Shown in pieces: positions 38,936 through 53,000 of a stretch of 64,000 bases of DNA; within the stretch, counting starts at the first letter, position 1, and each line of letters starts with the position of its first letter. Source of the DNA: Cymodocea nodosa (Eukaryota > Streptophyta > Magnoliopsida > Alismatales > Cymodoceaceae); contig CM072335.1 in assembly GCA_036874045.1 (NCBI GenBank), forward strand, positions 27,783,501 to 27,847,500, given 5' to 3'. The notes beneath the pieces are model-generated. The model was not told where the DNA came from and searched no databases. It worked only from the letters and a program-made list of their open reading frames with translations. Both the position numbers and the translations under genes were made by a program.

Positions 38936-39820
38936 AAGGTCTGAATCATCTTTTTCGCACAAGGAGTTGTTAATCGTGTACGTCATAAGACAAAAAGCAA
39001 TCTTTTATATCAAAGGCCATTATAGTCAAATAAACAGGTATGTCACAGTGTAATATGCCTACCTTTAATATATACACCACGCGCTAACCATGACACAGTG
39101 GAATGCGCGGTTGGCATATCACACAGCACATATATCAAACGAATTCTTAAATATTATAAGCAAAGATTATGACTTCATTCATCATTAATAATAAATTTTT
39201 TATCAAAGAAATTCTTATAAAGAAAGGTTAGTTGGGCAATCCTTTTTTGCTCTTATTGTAATTTAGAAATTGAAGATGTAAATCATATTTTTGTTAATTA
39301 TCATATTCTAATTAAAATTTTGATTATTCTTTCTTTCTGATTACTTCTATTATTTGTTCTCTCGTTCTATTAAATTAAAATTTTCACCTTGTAAATTTAT
39401 CTGATGTTCTTTTGGATTTTATGGATTAATAAAAATAAAATTACTTCTGACAGTAAGGAGGTGAATGTCAACTCGACATTCCTTCGTATATCATAATTTA
39501 CGTCCTTTTAGGTAGGAAATTTAACTGCCAGAGATAACAATGATTTTATTAAAGAAGATTAATTCAAATAAAAGTAACTAGACTACTGATACAGTGGAAA
39601 ATGTTGGAAGTGATAATTTAAAAATTGAAGACGATCCCATCCGTCTCTTTCGTAGGAGTTAGGCAGACATCAACTTTTTTTCTCTGAAGAAAAAAATAGC
39701 TATTTTTTGTATTTTCTTTCTTTTTCAATATGTTCTGTGTATTCATCAACTGTAGTCTCATTGTTGACGCATTTTTGTCTATCTTATAGTTTAACTTTTA
39801 TCAAACAAATATTATACACA

Positions 39821-39853
<33 letters not shown>
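39821..39853. repeat. Compound (TG)n(TA)n microsatellite
   Basis: Ten TG units are followed by about six TA units in intergenic DNA. Confidence 0.9.
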
Positions 39854-42800
39854 CTTCCTGTCGGCAACGTATAATAGAGATTGATTTCTTCAACCAAAAC
39901 GATCGAATCTTCCACTGTGGGGTCATGCTTGATGTGCCATGGCGAGGACCATTTCAGTCCTTGGCTCGTAACAACAGTCGTGGGAAACGTACGTATATTG
40001 TTTTATTTGATTTGATTTGGTAATACGTATACTGTTTTATGCGTACGAGCAATTTGCAGTTCACACGTGCCAGTGCGAGCCAAATTAAAAGTTTTGTTTT
40101 CGTCTGCAGTAAACTATTAAGGTGTAATGTTTGTTTCCAACAATTTGATAAAAGATATTGAATCTTGTTGACTAACTATCATAGGTGAGTTTCCTTGACG
40201 CAAAAAAAATATAAAAAAAAAAACTACGAATCAAAATTCGAAACAGATAGACAGATATATTAATTGCACGGATTTATGCAGATCAATCTGCTGTCCTGCA
40301 AGCTAATTTAATTAATTTGTTGAAGTGGGTGGATAAAATGGCTACCGCACCGTGTATGATCTGCCCACCAGAGCAGAGATCTACGCTAGCTGTTGTCTTG
40401 CCTTGTAACCATGATACTGATTTATTATTAATTAAAGATATTACTCTCCATATTAAATCGTTCTTATTTTTAATTAATCCATATATATATATATATATAA
40501 AGACTATATTTTCCATACAGTAATTAAGATTCGAATCATAATAAAAACTGCAAACATGACTCTACCGATGGTTGAAATATGTGACTCGATTATACCAGAA
40601 TAAATCGTCACAACTTCATTAGCTAAATTTGACGAAACTCAATTTTTTTTGCAAGATCTGAATCATCATCTAACATGCAAAAATACCACCTGAACAAAAA
40701 CGAAGAGCTTATGGAGAAGTGGTTTGTACTCATCAAGTCACTAAAATTAAGGGAATTTTCCGAATACAATTAATTATCCAAGATCGAAGAAGTGGGTAAG
40801 TAGTGGGGGATTCAATCAAGCCACTGTCTTCTTTTCCCGGTCCATGTGTTGGTCATTGGAATGTCGTTAGCCCCATCCGAATAATTCGAAGTTTTTAGCC
40901 CTACAATGTTTAGGAGAGGTTAGGGTTCTAAATGCGTCTTTAACTGCTAGTTCATTAGCTAGCCTGCTTAATTTATGTCGAAATTAAAACGGGCGCTGAT
41001 TTCCTTTATCACGATAGAATCTTTGATTTCCTTTATCGGTCAATCGATCTCCACTAGCGTTGTGGGCAATTCTTATCCACTTAATTTTGTGCGGGTTATA
41101 TCAACCATTTTACGTAGTAAAAGGTCTGTGTGTGTATGTATATAAAATGTTTGAAATAAATGCATGTGTAACTTCTTAATATATAATTAATAGAGATAAT
41201 GCATCTGCTAACTCAGACTATTATAAGATAATACGTACCCTTGGACAAATTATAAATTTACGATAACAGAAGACGGAAATTAAGAAAAACATACATAAAA
41301 TCTCCACTCACAATCACAAATCGCAACGAACAACAAAACAAAGTCATATAAGTTACGAAACGAAAATGTTAAAGACGTATGTATTGAATTTTCCTCCACG
41401 GTCCAATCTTGACCGGTAAAACTAATGTCACTTTTGTTTGTATCGAATTCTTTCCACATGGTAAGCTCAATGGAAGTAATTTCTTGCAACAAACGTAAAC
41501 GCAACGTACAAGAGACACAATAAACGGAGACAATCACTATTGTAAACCGAAAAGGACCTTTGCAAAGAGAACTCCACGTTGAAATTGAATGGCGCAAGTG
41601 CACTTATCTTATTGTCGAACATGACACCTTTCTACAGTGACACCTTATAATAGAACGAAATAATGCGTTCTCTCGTAAATAAATGTAACCTAAATTAAAT
41701 ACAGCAGATGATACTATTGATCTTCTACTTTTTATGTAATATCAAAGAGATTCTAAGCTTAAGCCTAAGTAAAGATACTGTGATTTCCATAAACAAGTCT
41801 AATTTTTTTTCTGAAATTATCATTCATACGAATTTTATAAATAAATTTAACTATCAAAAACATACGGTAAGAATGAATTATACCGATAATAACCTAAATT
41901 TTTCCTAATTGATGAAGGAGAAATTTGAACCTCCACTTGTTAATCAAGTCATACATCTTTGAGGTGTAAATGCATAAATCCACGTACAATTTTATACATT
42001 AGTTTCGAAAAAAGTTAGTTAATTAAATTCTTTTGATATATTGATGTTTTCTGATGTTATGTAATTTATAACAAGATTTTTGTTTTGCAAAAAACTGAGT
42101 TAATTGTAGATTTATTTAGTTATCTACCAATATTTTATATTCTATTATTGGTTTCATATTTTTTGTTTTTAGATTAAAATTGATAACGGATCAAACCAAT
42201 GAATTTTTGGGTTTAACTTTTTCGTTGAAGATAATTCAATTAACGAGGGGAAGAGAAGGATTTATATATCTAGAAGATGATAAGAAATGATTTTCCACCA
42301 TCTTCGTTGCTATAAACATATAAAAATAATGACAAATCATTTTTCGTTGTTTAGTTTTCTATGATTCTCTGCTGGACAAACGACCACTAAGTTTCAAACA
42401 AAAATTGGAATTGTCTTGTTTATGGTTGCCATCAAAATCGATCGAATTGCGTCAAACCATCCAAAATATTATGAGAAATGGTAATTAATGTTATTACCCA
42501 GGGCTGAAAGTAACCAAATATATGCTTATTATTAAAAACAAATAACTGAAAATATTAAACATAAAATTTGAGTAAAAAAATTACTGGCATAAAATATATC
42601 TTCGATAAAAAATATCGCAATCAAAACCCCAAAATGGTCTACAAGGGTACAAAGTCAATAACGTCGGCCGATTGGAATACCCCACCATGTGAAACAACGG
42701 ACGCTTGTGGTCTACACACGTGTCGGTTGGTCAATCCTTTAAATATTATATGCAAATATAATTATTAATAAATAATTATACAATATATTAACATATAATT

Positions 42801-43325
42801 AATATATGACACTTGCTATCTTTAGATAATATAAAATAAACACAATAGATAAATATAAGAGGCTAAAGAGGCGTTGGTAATACGTTAACATTTTTTAATA
42901 ACCGTTCTTTGATAATAGTTGTGTTTCTACTCGAATTTAAATCCAAAGCCATATTCATCGTAACTGAGAGGGTAATCAATTAAGTTGGTCATTTTTCAAT
43001 AATTGGAACACATTATTTATAAATCATCTAATTTTTCAAATGCAACTTAAAAAGCGATGCTGTTTAAACTAAAAAGGTTGAGTTAAAATGGTCTTTTTTT
43101 AAAAGGGAGTTGAATGAAAAAAAGTATCTTTCCAAACAACTGGACTTTAATAATGATAAAAAAGTGTGTGGGCCCCAATATCTTTGCACACGTGGCTATT
43201 GATGCTTACATCATCCGGTCTCCGCTCCCCAACCAGAACACTCCACTTCCCGAGCTATTTTATTCCGTTCGTTTCCCTGATTGACCAAACCCAAATTTCT
43301 CTTCCTCGTGACCCTCCACCCCGAG

Positions 43326-46300
43326 ATGTCCCGCGTCATCGTCTTCTACTTCCTCCTCTGCTTCTCCTACGCTTCCGCCTCCGACCTCGACATCCTACTC
43401 AAACTCAAGGACTCGTTGGGCGCGTCTGCGGCGTCGAGCAACGGATTCGGTTCGTGGAGTAGATCGAATTCGCCCTGCGAATTCTCTGGTATCGCCTGTG
43501 ATTCCACTGAGAATGTAACAGAGATAGACATCAGCAACAGGGGCATTTCGGGAGAGGTACCTTTCCGCTCCATCTGCCAGCTCCCCCAGCTCACCAAATT
43601 AGCCTTGGGATCCAACAACCTTCGTGGTGTCCTCCCCGCCGACGTCCGTACCTGCACCAATCTCCGTCACCTCGACCTCGCCAGCAACCGCTTCACCGGG
43701 GAAGTTCCCGACCTCTCTTCTCTGACCAAACTGCAAGTGTTGAATCTCTCTGACAATGGATTCACCGGAGCTCTACCCAGTTACTTTCTGGGTAACCTCA
43801 CGGACCTCGTCGCACTTCTCCTTGGGGATAATACGTTCGACGTCAGCCCGTTTCCGGTGGAAGTTCTTGGCCTTACGAAGCTCAACTGGCTGTACTTATC
43901 CAATTGTAGCATCTCTGGTTCGATTCCACCTAAAATCGGTGACCTGACAGGTCTTATCAATCTGGAGTTGTCGACGAACAAACTCTCTGGTGGGATTCCC
44001 TCGGAGATCACAAAACTTACGAGATTATGGCAGCTGGAGCTCTACGACAACCACCTCACGGGTAAGCTCCCGGAGGGATTGGGGAATCTGAAGAATCTGG
44101 AGCTCTTCGATGCTTCGAACAATTTCTTAGAGGGGAATCTATCGGAGATCAGATTCTTGACGAATCTGACGTGGCTGCAGCTCTACCGCAACAACTTCTC
44201 CGGGGATGTTCCTCCGGAGATAGGGGAATTCAAGAAGCTGGTGAATTTATCTCTATACGGCAATAAGCTCACCGGTGAGCTGCCCCCTCGGCTAGGGAGC
44301 TGGTCGGAGTTCAACTTCATCGACGTGTCGACCAACATGCTCACCGGGAGGATTCCATCCGACATGTGCAAGAAGGGCACCATGACGAAGCTGCTGATGC
44401 TGCAGAATAGGTTCTATGGTGAGATCCCGGCGACGTATGGGAACTGTACAACTCTAGTTCGTTTCCGGGTGAATGAGAATTCTCTCTCGGGGAAGGTACC
44501 GGAAGGAATATGGAGTCTTCCCAAGGTCAACGTCCTCGATTTGAAGATGAATAGGTTCTCTGGTTCGGTTGGTGTTGGCCTTGGGAAGGCGAAGTGGCTC
44601 ACGGAGATAACTATTAGCCAGAACCAGTTCTCCGGGGAGCTGCCCAATGAGATTTCTGGGGCCGACAAGCTTGTCGCTATCGACGCGAGATCAAACAAGC
44701 TCTCCGGCCACATTCCGGAATCTATTGGTAAACTAAAGCGACTCAATTCCCTAATCTTGGAAGGAAACGACATCGGCGGAGAGATTCCAGCGTCACTTGG
44801 CTCGTGTTTGTCCTTAAACGAGGTGAATCTCGCCGGGAACTTCCTCTCCGGGACCATTCCGGCGACACTTGGGAAGTTGCCCGTGCTTAATTCTCTCAAC
44901 CTATCCCACAACCAACTCACGGGAAAGATTCCGGCAAGCCTCTCCTCCCTAAAGCTCAGCTCCCTCGACCTCTCCCACAACCGCCTCACCGGCGAGGTCC
45001 CGCCGGCACTCGCAATCGGCGCCTACGACCAGAGCTTCCTCGGCAACCCCGGTCTCTGCGGCGACGGCGTGTCATTCCTCCGCCAATGCCCCTCCGGCTC
45101 TAATAAATCACCGGATCGCTTCCGCACGATTCTCGCCTGCCTCTTCGCCTTCTTGGGCGTCCTCCTTGCATCCGTCGGGATCTTTCACTTCGTCAAGAGG
45201 CGTAGAGCATCGAAGCGCAACGACAACGACCTGGAAGTTCAGAAGTTCATCTCGAATGACGCGTGGAAGATGAAGTCATTCCGAGTCCTCACTTTCGACG
45301 AGAAGGAGATACTGAACGGGATCAGAAGGGAGAACCTCATCGGAAAGGGTGGGTCCGGCAACGTCTACAAGGTCGTCCTCAGAAGCGGGACGACCATGGC
45401 AGTGAAGCACATTTGGAACCAACCGAGCCCCACCATGCTCGCCGGTACGAAAGGCGGCGGGACGAGTTACGAACCAATGCTATCAAGGAAAGGTTCGAAG
45501 GTGAGCCGGGAGTTCGAGGCTGAGGTCGGGACATTGAGCTCTATCCGGCACGTGAACGTTGTGAAGCTGTACTGCAGCATCACCAGCGAGGACTCCAGCC
45601 TCCTTGTCTACGAGTACCTCCCCAACGGCTCGCTGTGGGATCGCCTCCATGGCGACTGCGGTGGAAATGGCTTGAAGGGTGGGCGTGAGGGTCTAGACTG
45701 GGAGACGAGGTACGACGTCGCCGTCGGGGCGGCGAAGGGTTTGGAGTACCTGCACCACGGCTGCAGTCGGATGATACTCCACCGGGACGTGAAGTCCAGC
45801 AACATTCTTCTGGACGAGTTCTTCAAGCCTCGGATTGCTGACTTCGGCCTGGCCAAGATCCTGCAAGGCGTCGGCGGGAAGGACGAGTACTCCCGCATTC
45901 TCGCCGGAACCCACGGATACATAGCTCCAGGTAACATGAGCTGTTTGAATAGAAAAGTCACGTACTTCGAAAAACAGACAATAAAAAAAAAGAAAAAAAA
46001 ATCTCCCATCGTCCGTGTGTGTCCGTTTGACGAACACGATTATCTATTTTATTTTTCAATGGATTATTTACAATTTCATATAAATGACAAACGTCCAATC
46101 ATATATCTATATCACAAACGTACGCCAACTAATTAGTAATCTATATATTTGTGTACAAATGAACGTGCTCAGCTCATATGACCAATTTAAGTTATTAATG
46201 TTTTTTTTTTTGTTTATGTTAAAATTAAAAGGCACTCGCGTATATATATATATATATATTTTTTTTTTCTAGCATATATATATATATATATATAATAGAC

Positions 46301-46738
46301 CATATTTTGTTTTAATTTGCAGAGTACGCGTACACATGGAAAGTGAACGAGAAAAGTGACGTCTACAGCTTCGGCATAGTGCTGATGGAGCTGGTGACAG
46401 GGAAGAAGCCGATCGAGATGGAATTCGGAGAGAACAAGGATATCATCCACTGGATGCACAGCAAGATGACTTGCAGGGAAGAAACGCTGTCTCTTCTTGA
46501 TCCGGTGATCTCCAAGTACATGGAGGAAGAAGCCATGAAGGTTCTGAAGGTAGGGGTGCTTTGCACGGTGAGGCTGCCTGCCCTGAGACCGTCGATGAGG
46601 GTGGTGGTGCAGATGTTGGAGGAGGCCGGCCGGTGGAGATCGTCCGCTTTTGCGGCCGAGGCGACGGTGGGTGGCAAGGTCGACGTTGCGGTGGTGGAAT
46701 ATGGTAGCCTTGAAGGTAGTAAGATGGAGAAGAGTTGA
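43326..46738 (+). CDS. LRR receptor-like kinase, subfamily XI, RLK7/HAIKU2-like
   Basis: Two exons: 43326-45930 and 46323-46738, joined by a phase-1 GT-AG intron of 392 bp inside the GAG codon of the kinase APE motif, giving 1006 aa. The start at 43326 (MSRVIVFYFLL) gives a clean secretion signal; an in-frame ATG at 43281 would add 15 residues. Order: signal peptide (1-19), N-terminal LRR cap (LDILLKLKDSL... CEFSGIAC), about twenty LRRs, a membrane span (about 602-623), and a kinase with P-loop GKGGSGNVYK (about 672), VK of MAVKHIW, HRDVKSSN (about 819), DFG (about 839) and DVYSFGIVLMELVTGKKP. Catalytic residues are intact, so it should be active. The ectodomain (FPVEVLGLTKLNWLYLSNCSI) is closest to Arabidopsis RLK7 (a PIP-peptide receptor) and HAIKU2 (endosperm and seed size). 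Which of the two it serves cannot be decided here. It acts at the plasma membrane. A TA/T-rich tract inflates the intron. Confidence 0.93.
46214..46310. repeat. TA- and T-rich tract within the RLK7-like intron
   Basis: Two (TA)n runs (about 46240-46258 and 46275-46294) surround a T-run just upstream of the 3' splice site. They account for part of the length difference between this intron (392 bp) and the equivalent intron of the CEPR1-like gene (87 bp). Confidence 0.8.
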
Positions 46739-47003
46739 TCGGCGCGGAGAAGCCAAGCGAAGGAGATCGTAGGGGTGGTCAGATTTCCACGCATAATTAA
46801 TAATAGCTAACAATAATATTGAATAATCCACGGTCCTTGGACTGTTTTGCTGTTAAGGTGGCATAGGTTAAATAACCAGTTGTAATGTGAGGGCTCATCT
46901 ATGAGAGAGAAGTAGCGTTACTTTTTGCTTACGTACTGTTTTTAATATGCGCCACACAGGACGGAGAGCGGCCCATTGCGAAGAATTGAGAATGAGAATG
47001 ATA

Positions 47004-50000
47004 TATCGTTTCAAAGTGATTAGCCTTTAATTAATTCTATATCTTAATCTTTTGAATCAACTCTATTTATAACTATTTAGAAGATTAATCTACTTCCACC
47101 GCCCTCAAATTTATCTCTTAATTTTTGACAACTATCGGAAATTGATTTCAAATTTAATTTTGAATTTGAATTAGAAATCTAATCTTTTGATCAATTCTAA
47201 TATCTCCCACTTTATCATAATGACTAACTATACTCATTCATATGTTAAATCTAATAAGATATATCTTATTTTCATTTCGCTCTTACTATTTGTAGGTAGT
47301 ACAATTTCAATATTCATTTCTAGAAATGTTTATTAATCTCGTTAAGTTCACAAACTTAATGTATTTTTCTATTAGAATTTCTTTTGTCAAAGGATCATCA
47401 ATTATATCTTTCGTAAGGATATAACTCAATTTTATTTCACATTTTCCTATAATATCACGAATATAGTAATAATGTATATTTATAAGCTCTTTCTTTATTG
47501 TATTTGCACCATTATATACAAAACTTATTGTTGCTTGACTATCATAGTATATTTCCATTGAACAAGTTGAAATTCAAATCATTTATGAATCTCTTGATCC
47601 AAACTACATGTGACGTAACTACACTATAGACAACATATTCAGCTTCCTATGTGTATTTTACTACACACCATTACTTTTTACTTTCCCAAGATACAACTAC
47701 ACATCTAAAGATAAATACATATCTTGAAGTGTAGTTCTTATTATCTTTGTCACCACCTAGATCTACATCTATATAACCAAGCACTTCAAGCTCATTTGCT
47801 TGATAAGTCAATTTATAGTGTAAAGTTTCTTTTATATATTTCAATATTCTCTTGACTACTTCCCAATGTTTTGTTCTAAAATGACTTTGATACCTACTTA
47901 CTACACTTACAACATATGCCAAGTCCAATATTGTGCATAACATAACGTACATTAAACTTCCAACTACTTGGGTATATGATGCTCTGAAAGATTCTTTTCC
48001 CTTTCTAGGACATTGGTTCCTACTTAATCTTTTCCCTAAAATATAAGGTGTGAGGGTTGAGGAACAATTGTTCATTCGAAACTTTTTTAGTACCATGCAC
48101 AAGTATCTTTCCTAATTTATACTCAGTATTTTAGATTTCCAATCTCTTAAGATCTAAATTCCAAGAACATAGGATGTTTCCCTCATGTCCTTTATGTCAA
48201 ATCTTCTACTATAAGTTCTTCCTTTGTTTCATTCAACATGTTAATGTCATTTTAAGCAAGTAAAATATCATTCACATACAAGGATAATATAATGAACTTA
48301 CTCCTACTATTCCTGATATATACACAATAATCTAACATGTTTGAAACAAATCTCATTTTGACAATTATATCATGAAACTTATGATATCATTGTTTAGATG
48401 CTTGTTTTAAATTTTATATTGATCGTTTTAATTTGCACACTTTTTTCTTATGTCCTTTCACATGAAATCCCTCAAGTTGTAATATGTAGATTTCTTTTTG
48501 TAAGTCTTTATTTAGAAATGTAGTTTTTACATCCATTTGATGTAATTCTAAATCTAAATATACAACTATAACCAATATAATTCTTATAGATGCGAACTTA
48601 GCTATTGGAGAATATGTCTCATGAAAGTTAATTCTTAGTTTTTGTGTATAACCTTTAACAACTAAACAGACCTTATATTTATTAATAGATCCATCAACTT
48701 TTAACTTTTTTTGGAATATCCATTTGCACCCTATAACTTTCCTTCCTTCAAGTAAATCACATAATTCTCATATTTGATTCATTTTCATGAAATCAATGTC
48801 ATCATTTATGGCATCCAACCATAAATATTTTTCATGAGATTCAACAACATTCTTGTATGTCATGGGTTCCATGTGATTTTCCTCTATATCTATCAATAAA
48901 TAAGAAAGCTCATAGGAATACAGATGGTAGTCATCCATCTATATCAATTGATGCCTCATCCTTTTGTTCCTAACAGGTACATTTAGTTCTCTATCTTCTC
49001 CATTCCTATTAATTTCTTCAATTCCATTTATAGGCTCATTTTGGATTCCTCCCATGATTTCCATGGGTTCATGGTCGTTTCCATCGACAATTTCCATAGG
49101 TTCATCTATATTTTCAATGTTTTGTTCTCCTTCAACTCTAAAGTCATTTTCTAAGACATTATTGAAATAGTCATCATTCACCACAAATAGTGGTTCATGT
49201 ACCTTTTCCTTTCCTATTTCTTCCTTTACATTCAAATTTTCTAGGGTGGCATTCCTATATTCAATAATTCTCTTTTTGTTTTACTATAAAACCTATAACT
49301 AAAAGAATTTTCACAATAGCCTATAAACCTGTACTTTAGAGTCTTTGAGTCTAACTTATCCCTTAATTGACTAGGAATAAGTACATAAGTTATAGATCCC
49401 CATTTCCTTAAATGATATAAGTTAGGCTTAGTTCTAGTTCATAATTCATAAGGTGTGCTAGGTACAAACTTGGAGGGTATTCTATTTAATACATAATTTG
49501 TTGTAGTTAATGTTTCTCCCTAAAAACCTTTGGAGAGACCTGAATGTAAAAACATGCATCTAATAGAATTCATAAGTGTTCTATTCTTTCTTTCCACTAC
49601 ACTATTTTATTGTTGTGTATAAGGCATTGTAGTTTGCCTTTTAATTTTTTTCATTTCACAAAACAACTTAAATTTCTTAGAATTGTATTCCCCTCCCCTA
49701 TCTAACCTTAACACATTAATACTTCTTCTAAGTTGTTTTTCTAATTCCAACTTGTACTTCTTAAAATAAGTCAATACTTGACTTTTGTGACTTAATAGAT
49801 AAATCTAAACATATCTGGAAAAATCATCTATAAAAATCACAAAATATTCCTTGTTATCATAAGTTTTAACACTTAAATGACCACATACATCAGAATGAAT
49901 TAGGCTTAATAATTCATCTTATCTATATCCCTTACCAAAGAGTTTCTTAGTCATTTTCTTAACTAAGCAATGTTAACACTTATTTAATTTCATGTCTTTA

Positions 50001-53000
50001 ATTTTAAGCAACATATTCAATTTTATCAATTGTTATATTCTAGATTTATTAACATGCACCAATCTTAAATGCCACAAATCAATTTCAGATAAATAATATA
50101 CAATATAATCAGAAACTACTTCATTTATTTCATTTTCAATAATAGAAAGTTTAAACAAATCATGTTTCGGTACAAAAATTTCCATAACAAAGATCTTTTT
50201 TTCTTTTTCTATAGATACACATTTATTGTAAAATTGAACTTCCAAACCATTCTTCAAGAGAGTACCAACGAATATCAAATTCCACCTCATGCTAGGTGCG
50301 TAGAGGATGTCTTGTAGAATCATAATGATATCTCCAAGTCCAAAGGATATGTGTCAATACCTTCCACATCTAAATAAGTATTGTTACCCATATAGATGTG
50401 TTGTTCCCTAGGATTGAACTCTTTAAAGGAGTCAACTCCCTTTTTGGTTTTGGTATTGTATCTTGTAGCACCAGAATCAACCTACTAGTCGTTTGAACTC
50501 AGGACTACCATATTATTGCATTTCACAACTCTTACAAAAGTTCTTTTATTCTTCATGTTTGATTCTAAGGTCCCACTTTTATTTCCATCCTTGTTAGGAC
50601 AATGTGCCCTAAAATGACCATATTGGCCACAGGTGTGGCAAGACCCTCATGCTTTCTTTTCACATGCTTGATTTAGCTTGAAGTTTTTCCTTTTAGGTCC
50701 ATTTCTTCTTTTGTTGATTTTATCAAATCTAGGCTTTTGAAATGCAGTGTTAGCTTCTTTTAGATTGGATTCATGTTACCTCTGATTGACCATTATTTCT
50801 TGTTCAGTACCCAACCTAGTTAGTAATTTAGACAATTGAAGTGGGGTAGACCTAAGAGATGTGATAACTGTGTCATAGTTATGTGGTAAACTATTTAATA
50901 TAGTTGTTATTTGTAGATTTTTAGATATAGGAGTTTTTGTAGTAGTCTAGTCTTTTACTATCACTATCATGTTATTTACATGTTCCACCACGCTTTGTTC
51001 CTCTAGCATCTTGTAAGAGTTGTACTCTTGAAGGAGCAATTGAGTGTTCATTTTGTTATGATCGGAACGGATCGTTCAGTTAACCTTCTATAGTATGATA
51101 CTGAAACACTCAGCTCTAAACTCATCGAAGCTAGGAGTGAAAAGTAAGAGAAGAAATAATACAGAGAAGAAACAAGATTTACGTGGTTCAGCAACAGCCT
51201 ACGTCCACGGAGAGTTGAATGTTTCTTTATGAGCTTTGACACAATCAACCATAATGTTTTACAACATCATAAAGGTTTATATACTACCCAACTTAGGGTT
51301 TATAAACCTTTAATTACATACAAGCCATTATAGTAGAGAAACAATGCTTCGGAGAAGAGACTCTTAATTTCAGAGCCTTATCTTCTTATCTTTTCGAAAT
51401 CTGTAATATTTCGGATAGTTACAGACTTAACTATCCGAAGAGAATATTCTTTCTGAACGGGCGGTACTGTACCAAGCTAACTGTCCAGAGAGATTCAGTA
51501 TTTCGGACAATTACTGACTTAATTGTCTGAAAAGTCACTTCTCTTTCTTTGTTCTTTCGAAAGGTTTTGCTGATAACTCTCCGAAAACTACATGTCTTTC
51601 AGATAGTTACATCTTAACTATCCGAAAACTCACTTAAGTGTCTTTTTAGGCATTTCGGAAGGTTCTACCGATAACCCTCCGAAAACTTATGAACTTCGGA
51701 TAGTTACTACTTAACTATACGAAGATCTACTTAAGTCACTGCTTTTCAGATACTTGGCTTCTTAACTATTAAAAGATCCACTTAAGTGTCTGACTTTCGG
51801 ATAGTTACAGCTAGTAACTCTTCGAAATCTTCTGACTTTCAAATAGTTAACTTAAAGCTTCCGATTGAACCTTTATTTCCAGATACTTAGGTCTGCAACC
51901 TACCGAAAATATAAAACTACCGGATACTTACTATTAACAAGCTTCCGATTGAACCTGAACTTCTTGTGGCATACTCCACACCTGTAATACTTGCCCTAAC
52001 ACATTTCAGTAGTTTTGTCATATTTCTCCTTTAAAACATTCTATAAAATAAAAGTAATAGTATAATTTTTAAAATATTTAAGCAAACTATTCTCCATGAA
52101 CATAAACATAAAACTTTTTACCTTTTTATCTTCAATTTTTTTTACTTTTTAGCCTTTTTAATTTCCACTTTAGAAGCATTTTTAGATAATTTTGGAAGAC
52201 TAGTTTCTATGACATGTTCTATGTTATCAAATTCTAAGGCATTTTTAATTTTGCAATACTACATCTCATAATTTACCTCATTTAATTTATTCATCATTGC
52301 CAACTTAATTGTAAACATCTTGGTAGTCATATCTATATCTATAATTGAAATCAATTTTTCAATTTCAACAATTAATTATTTTTAAACAAAAATAATTTCA
52401 AAAAAAATGTAAATTTCAAAACTATTTAAATTCAAATTTCCTAATTCAAATTCAAATTTCAAATTTTCAAATTCAATTTTTCAAAAATTATTTAAATTCA
52501 AATTTAAAAGATTTCTTTTAACTAATTAAAGCATGCAATTTTTAAACATGTAAATAAAATAATGACTAACAAAATTAACAAATCAAAAAAGAAATTACAT
52601 GTAATTTAATTAATTAATATTATTGTTTAATTTTTCAATATAATTTAATATTATTATATATTATATCATAATATCAAATAAAGAAGGAGGAGGTGAATAT
52701 CCCTAACCAGGATCGTTCAAAGGTGGAAGATTGGAGGGCCCGTGCGACATTGATTAATGTGGATGGGGGAGTGGCAACGTCAGGTAGATGTGTGTGAATG
52801 AGGACTAAATGATGGAGGGGGAGCACATAGAGACTACGACGTCAAGTAGAGTCATAGTGGCAAGGGTGAGCAGAGCTTGCAGAATGGCAAAGATCGTGAA
52901 TTGCAAGTGAGAGGAGGCACGCGTTGTTAGGTGAAGACGCATGAGCAATGACGTCAATGGCACATTGCGAATGATCGAGAATGTATAATGGATTGGGGCT

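Larger units (their letters stand above)
34560..43165. other. Non-coding stretch between DBR1 and the RLK7-like gene
   Basis: AT-rich, with microsatellites and no recognised gene. Local features are a T-run (35820-35843), a GC-richer patch at 37140-37740 with an unrecognised 89-aa frame and a (CT)n run near 37571, a possible MITE-like tract at 37850-38110, an AT-rich repeat at 38680-38935 (listed separately), and a (TG)n(TA)n run at 39821-39853. Confidence 0.45.

Noticed and set aside
43281..43325. In-frame upstream ATG adding 15 residues to the RLK7-like protein
   Set aside because: The extension (MTKPKFLFLVTLHPE) disrupts a clean signal peptide that starts at 43326; kept only as an alternative start.
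44414..44989. 191-codon antisense frame inside the RLK7-like gene
   Set aside because: Shadow of the LRR coding repeats on the opposite strand; no homology.
45931..46136. Uninterrupted continuation of the RLK7-like frame past APG to a stop at 46136
   Set aside because: It diverges from the kinase after APG at a GT donor, while the missing kinase C-lobe resumes at 46323; this is intron readthrough.
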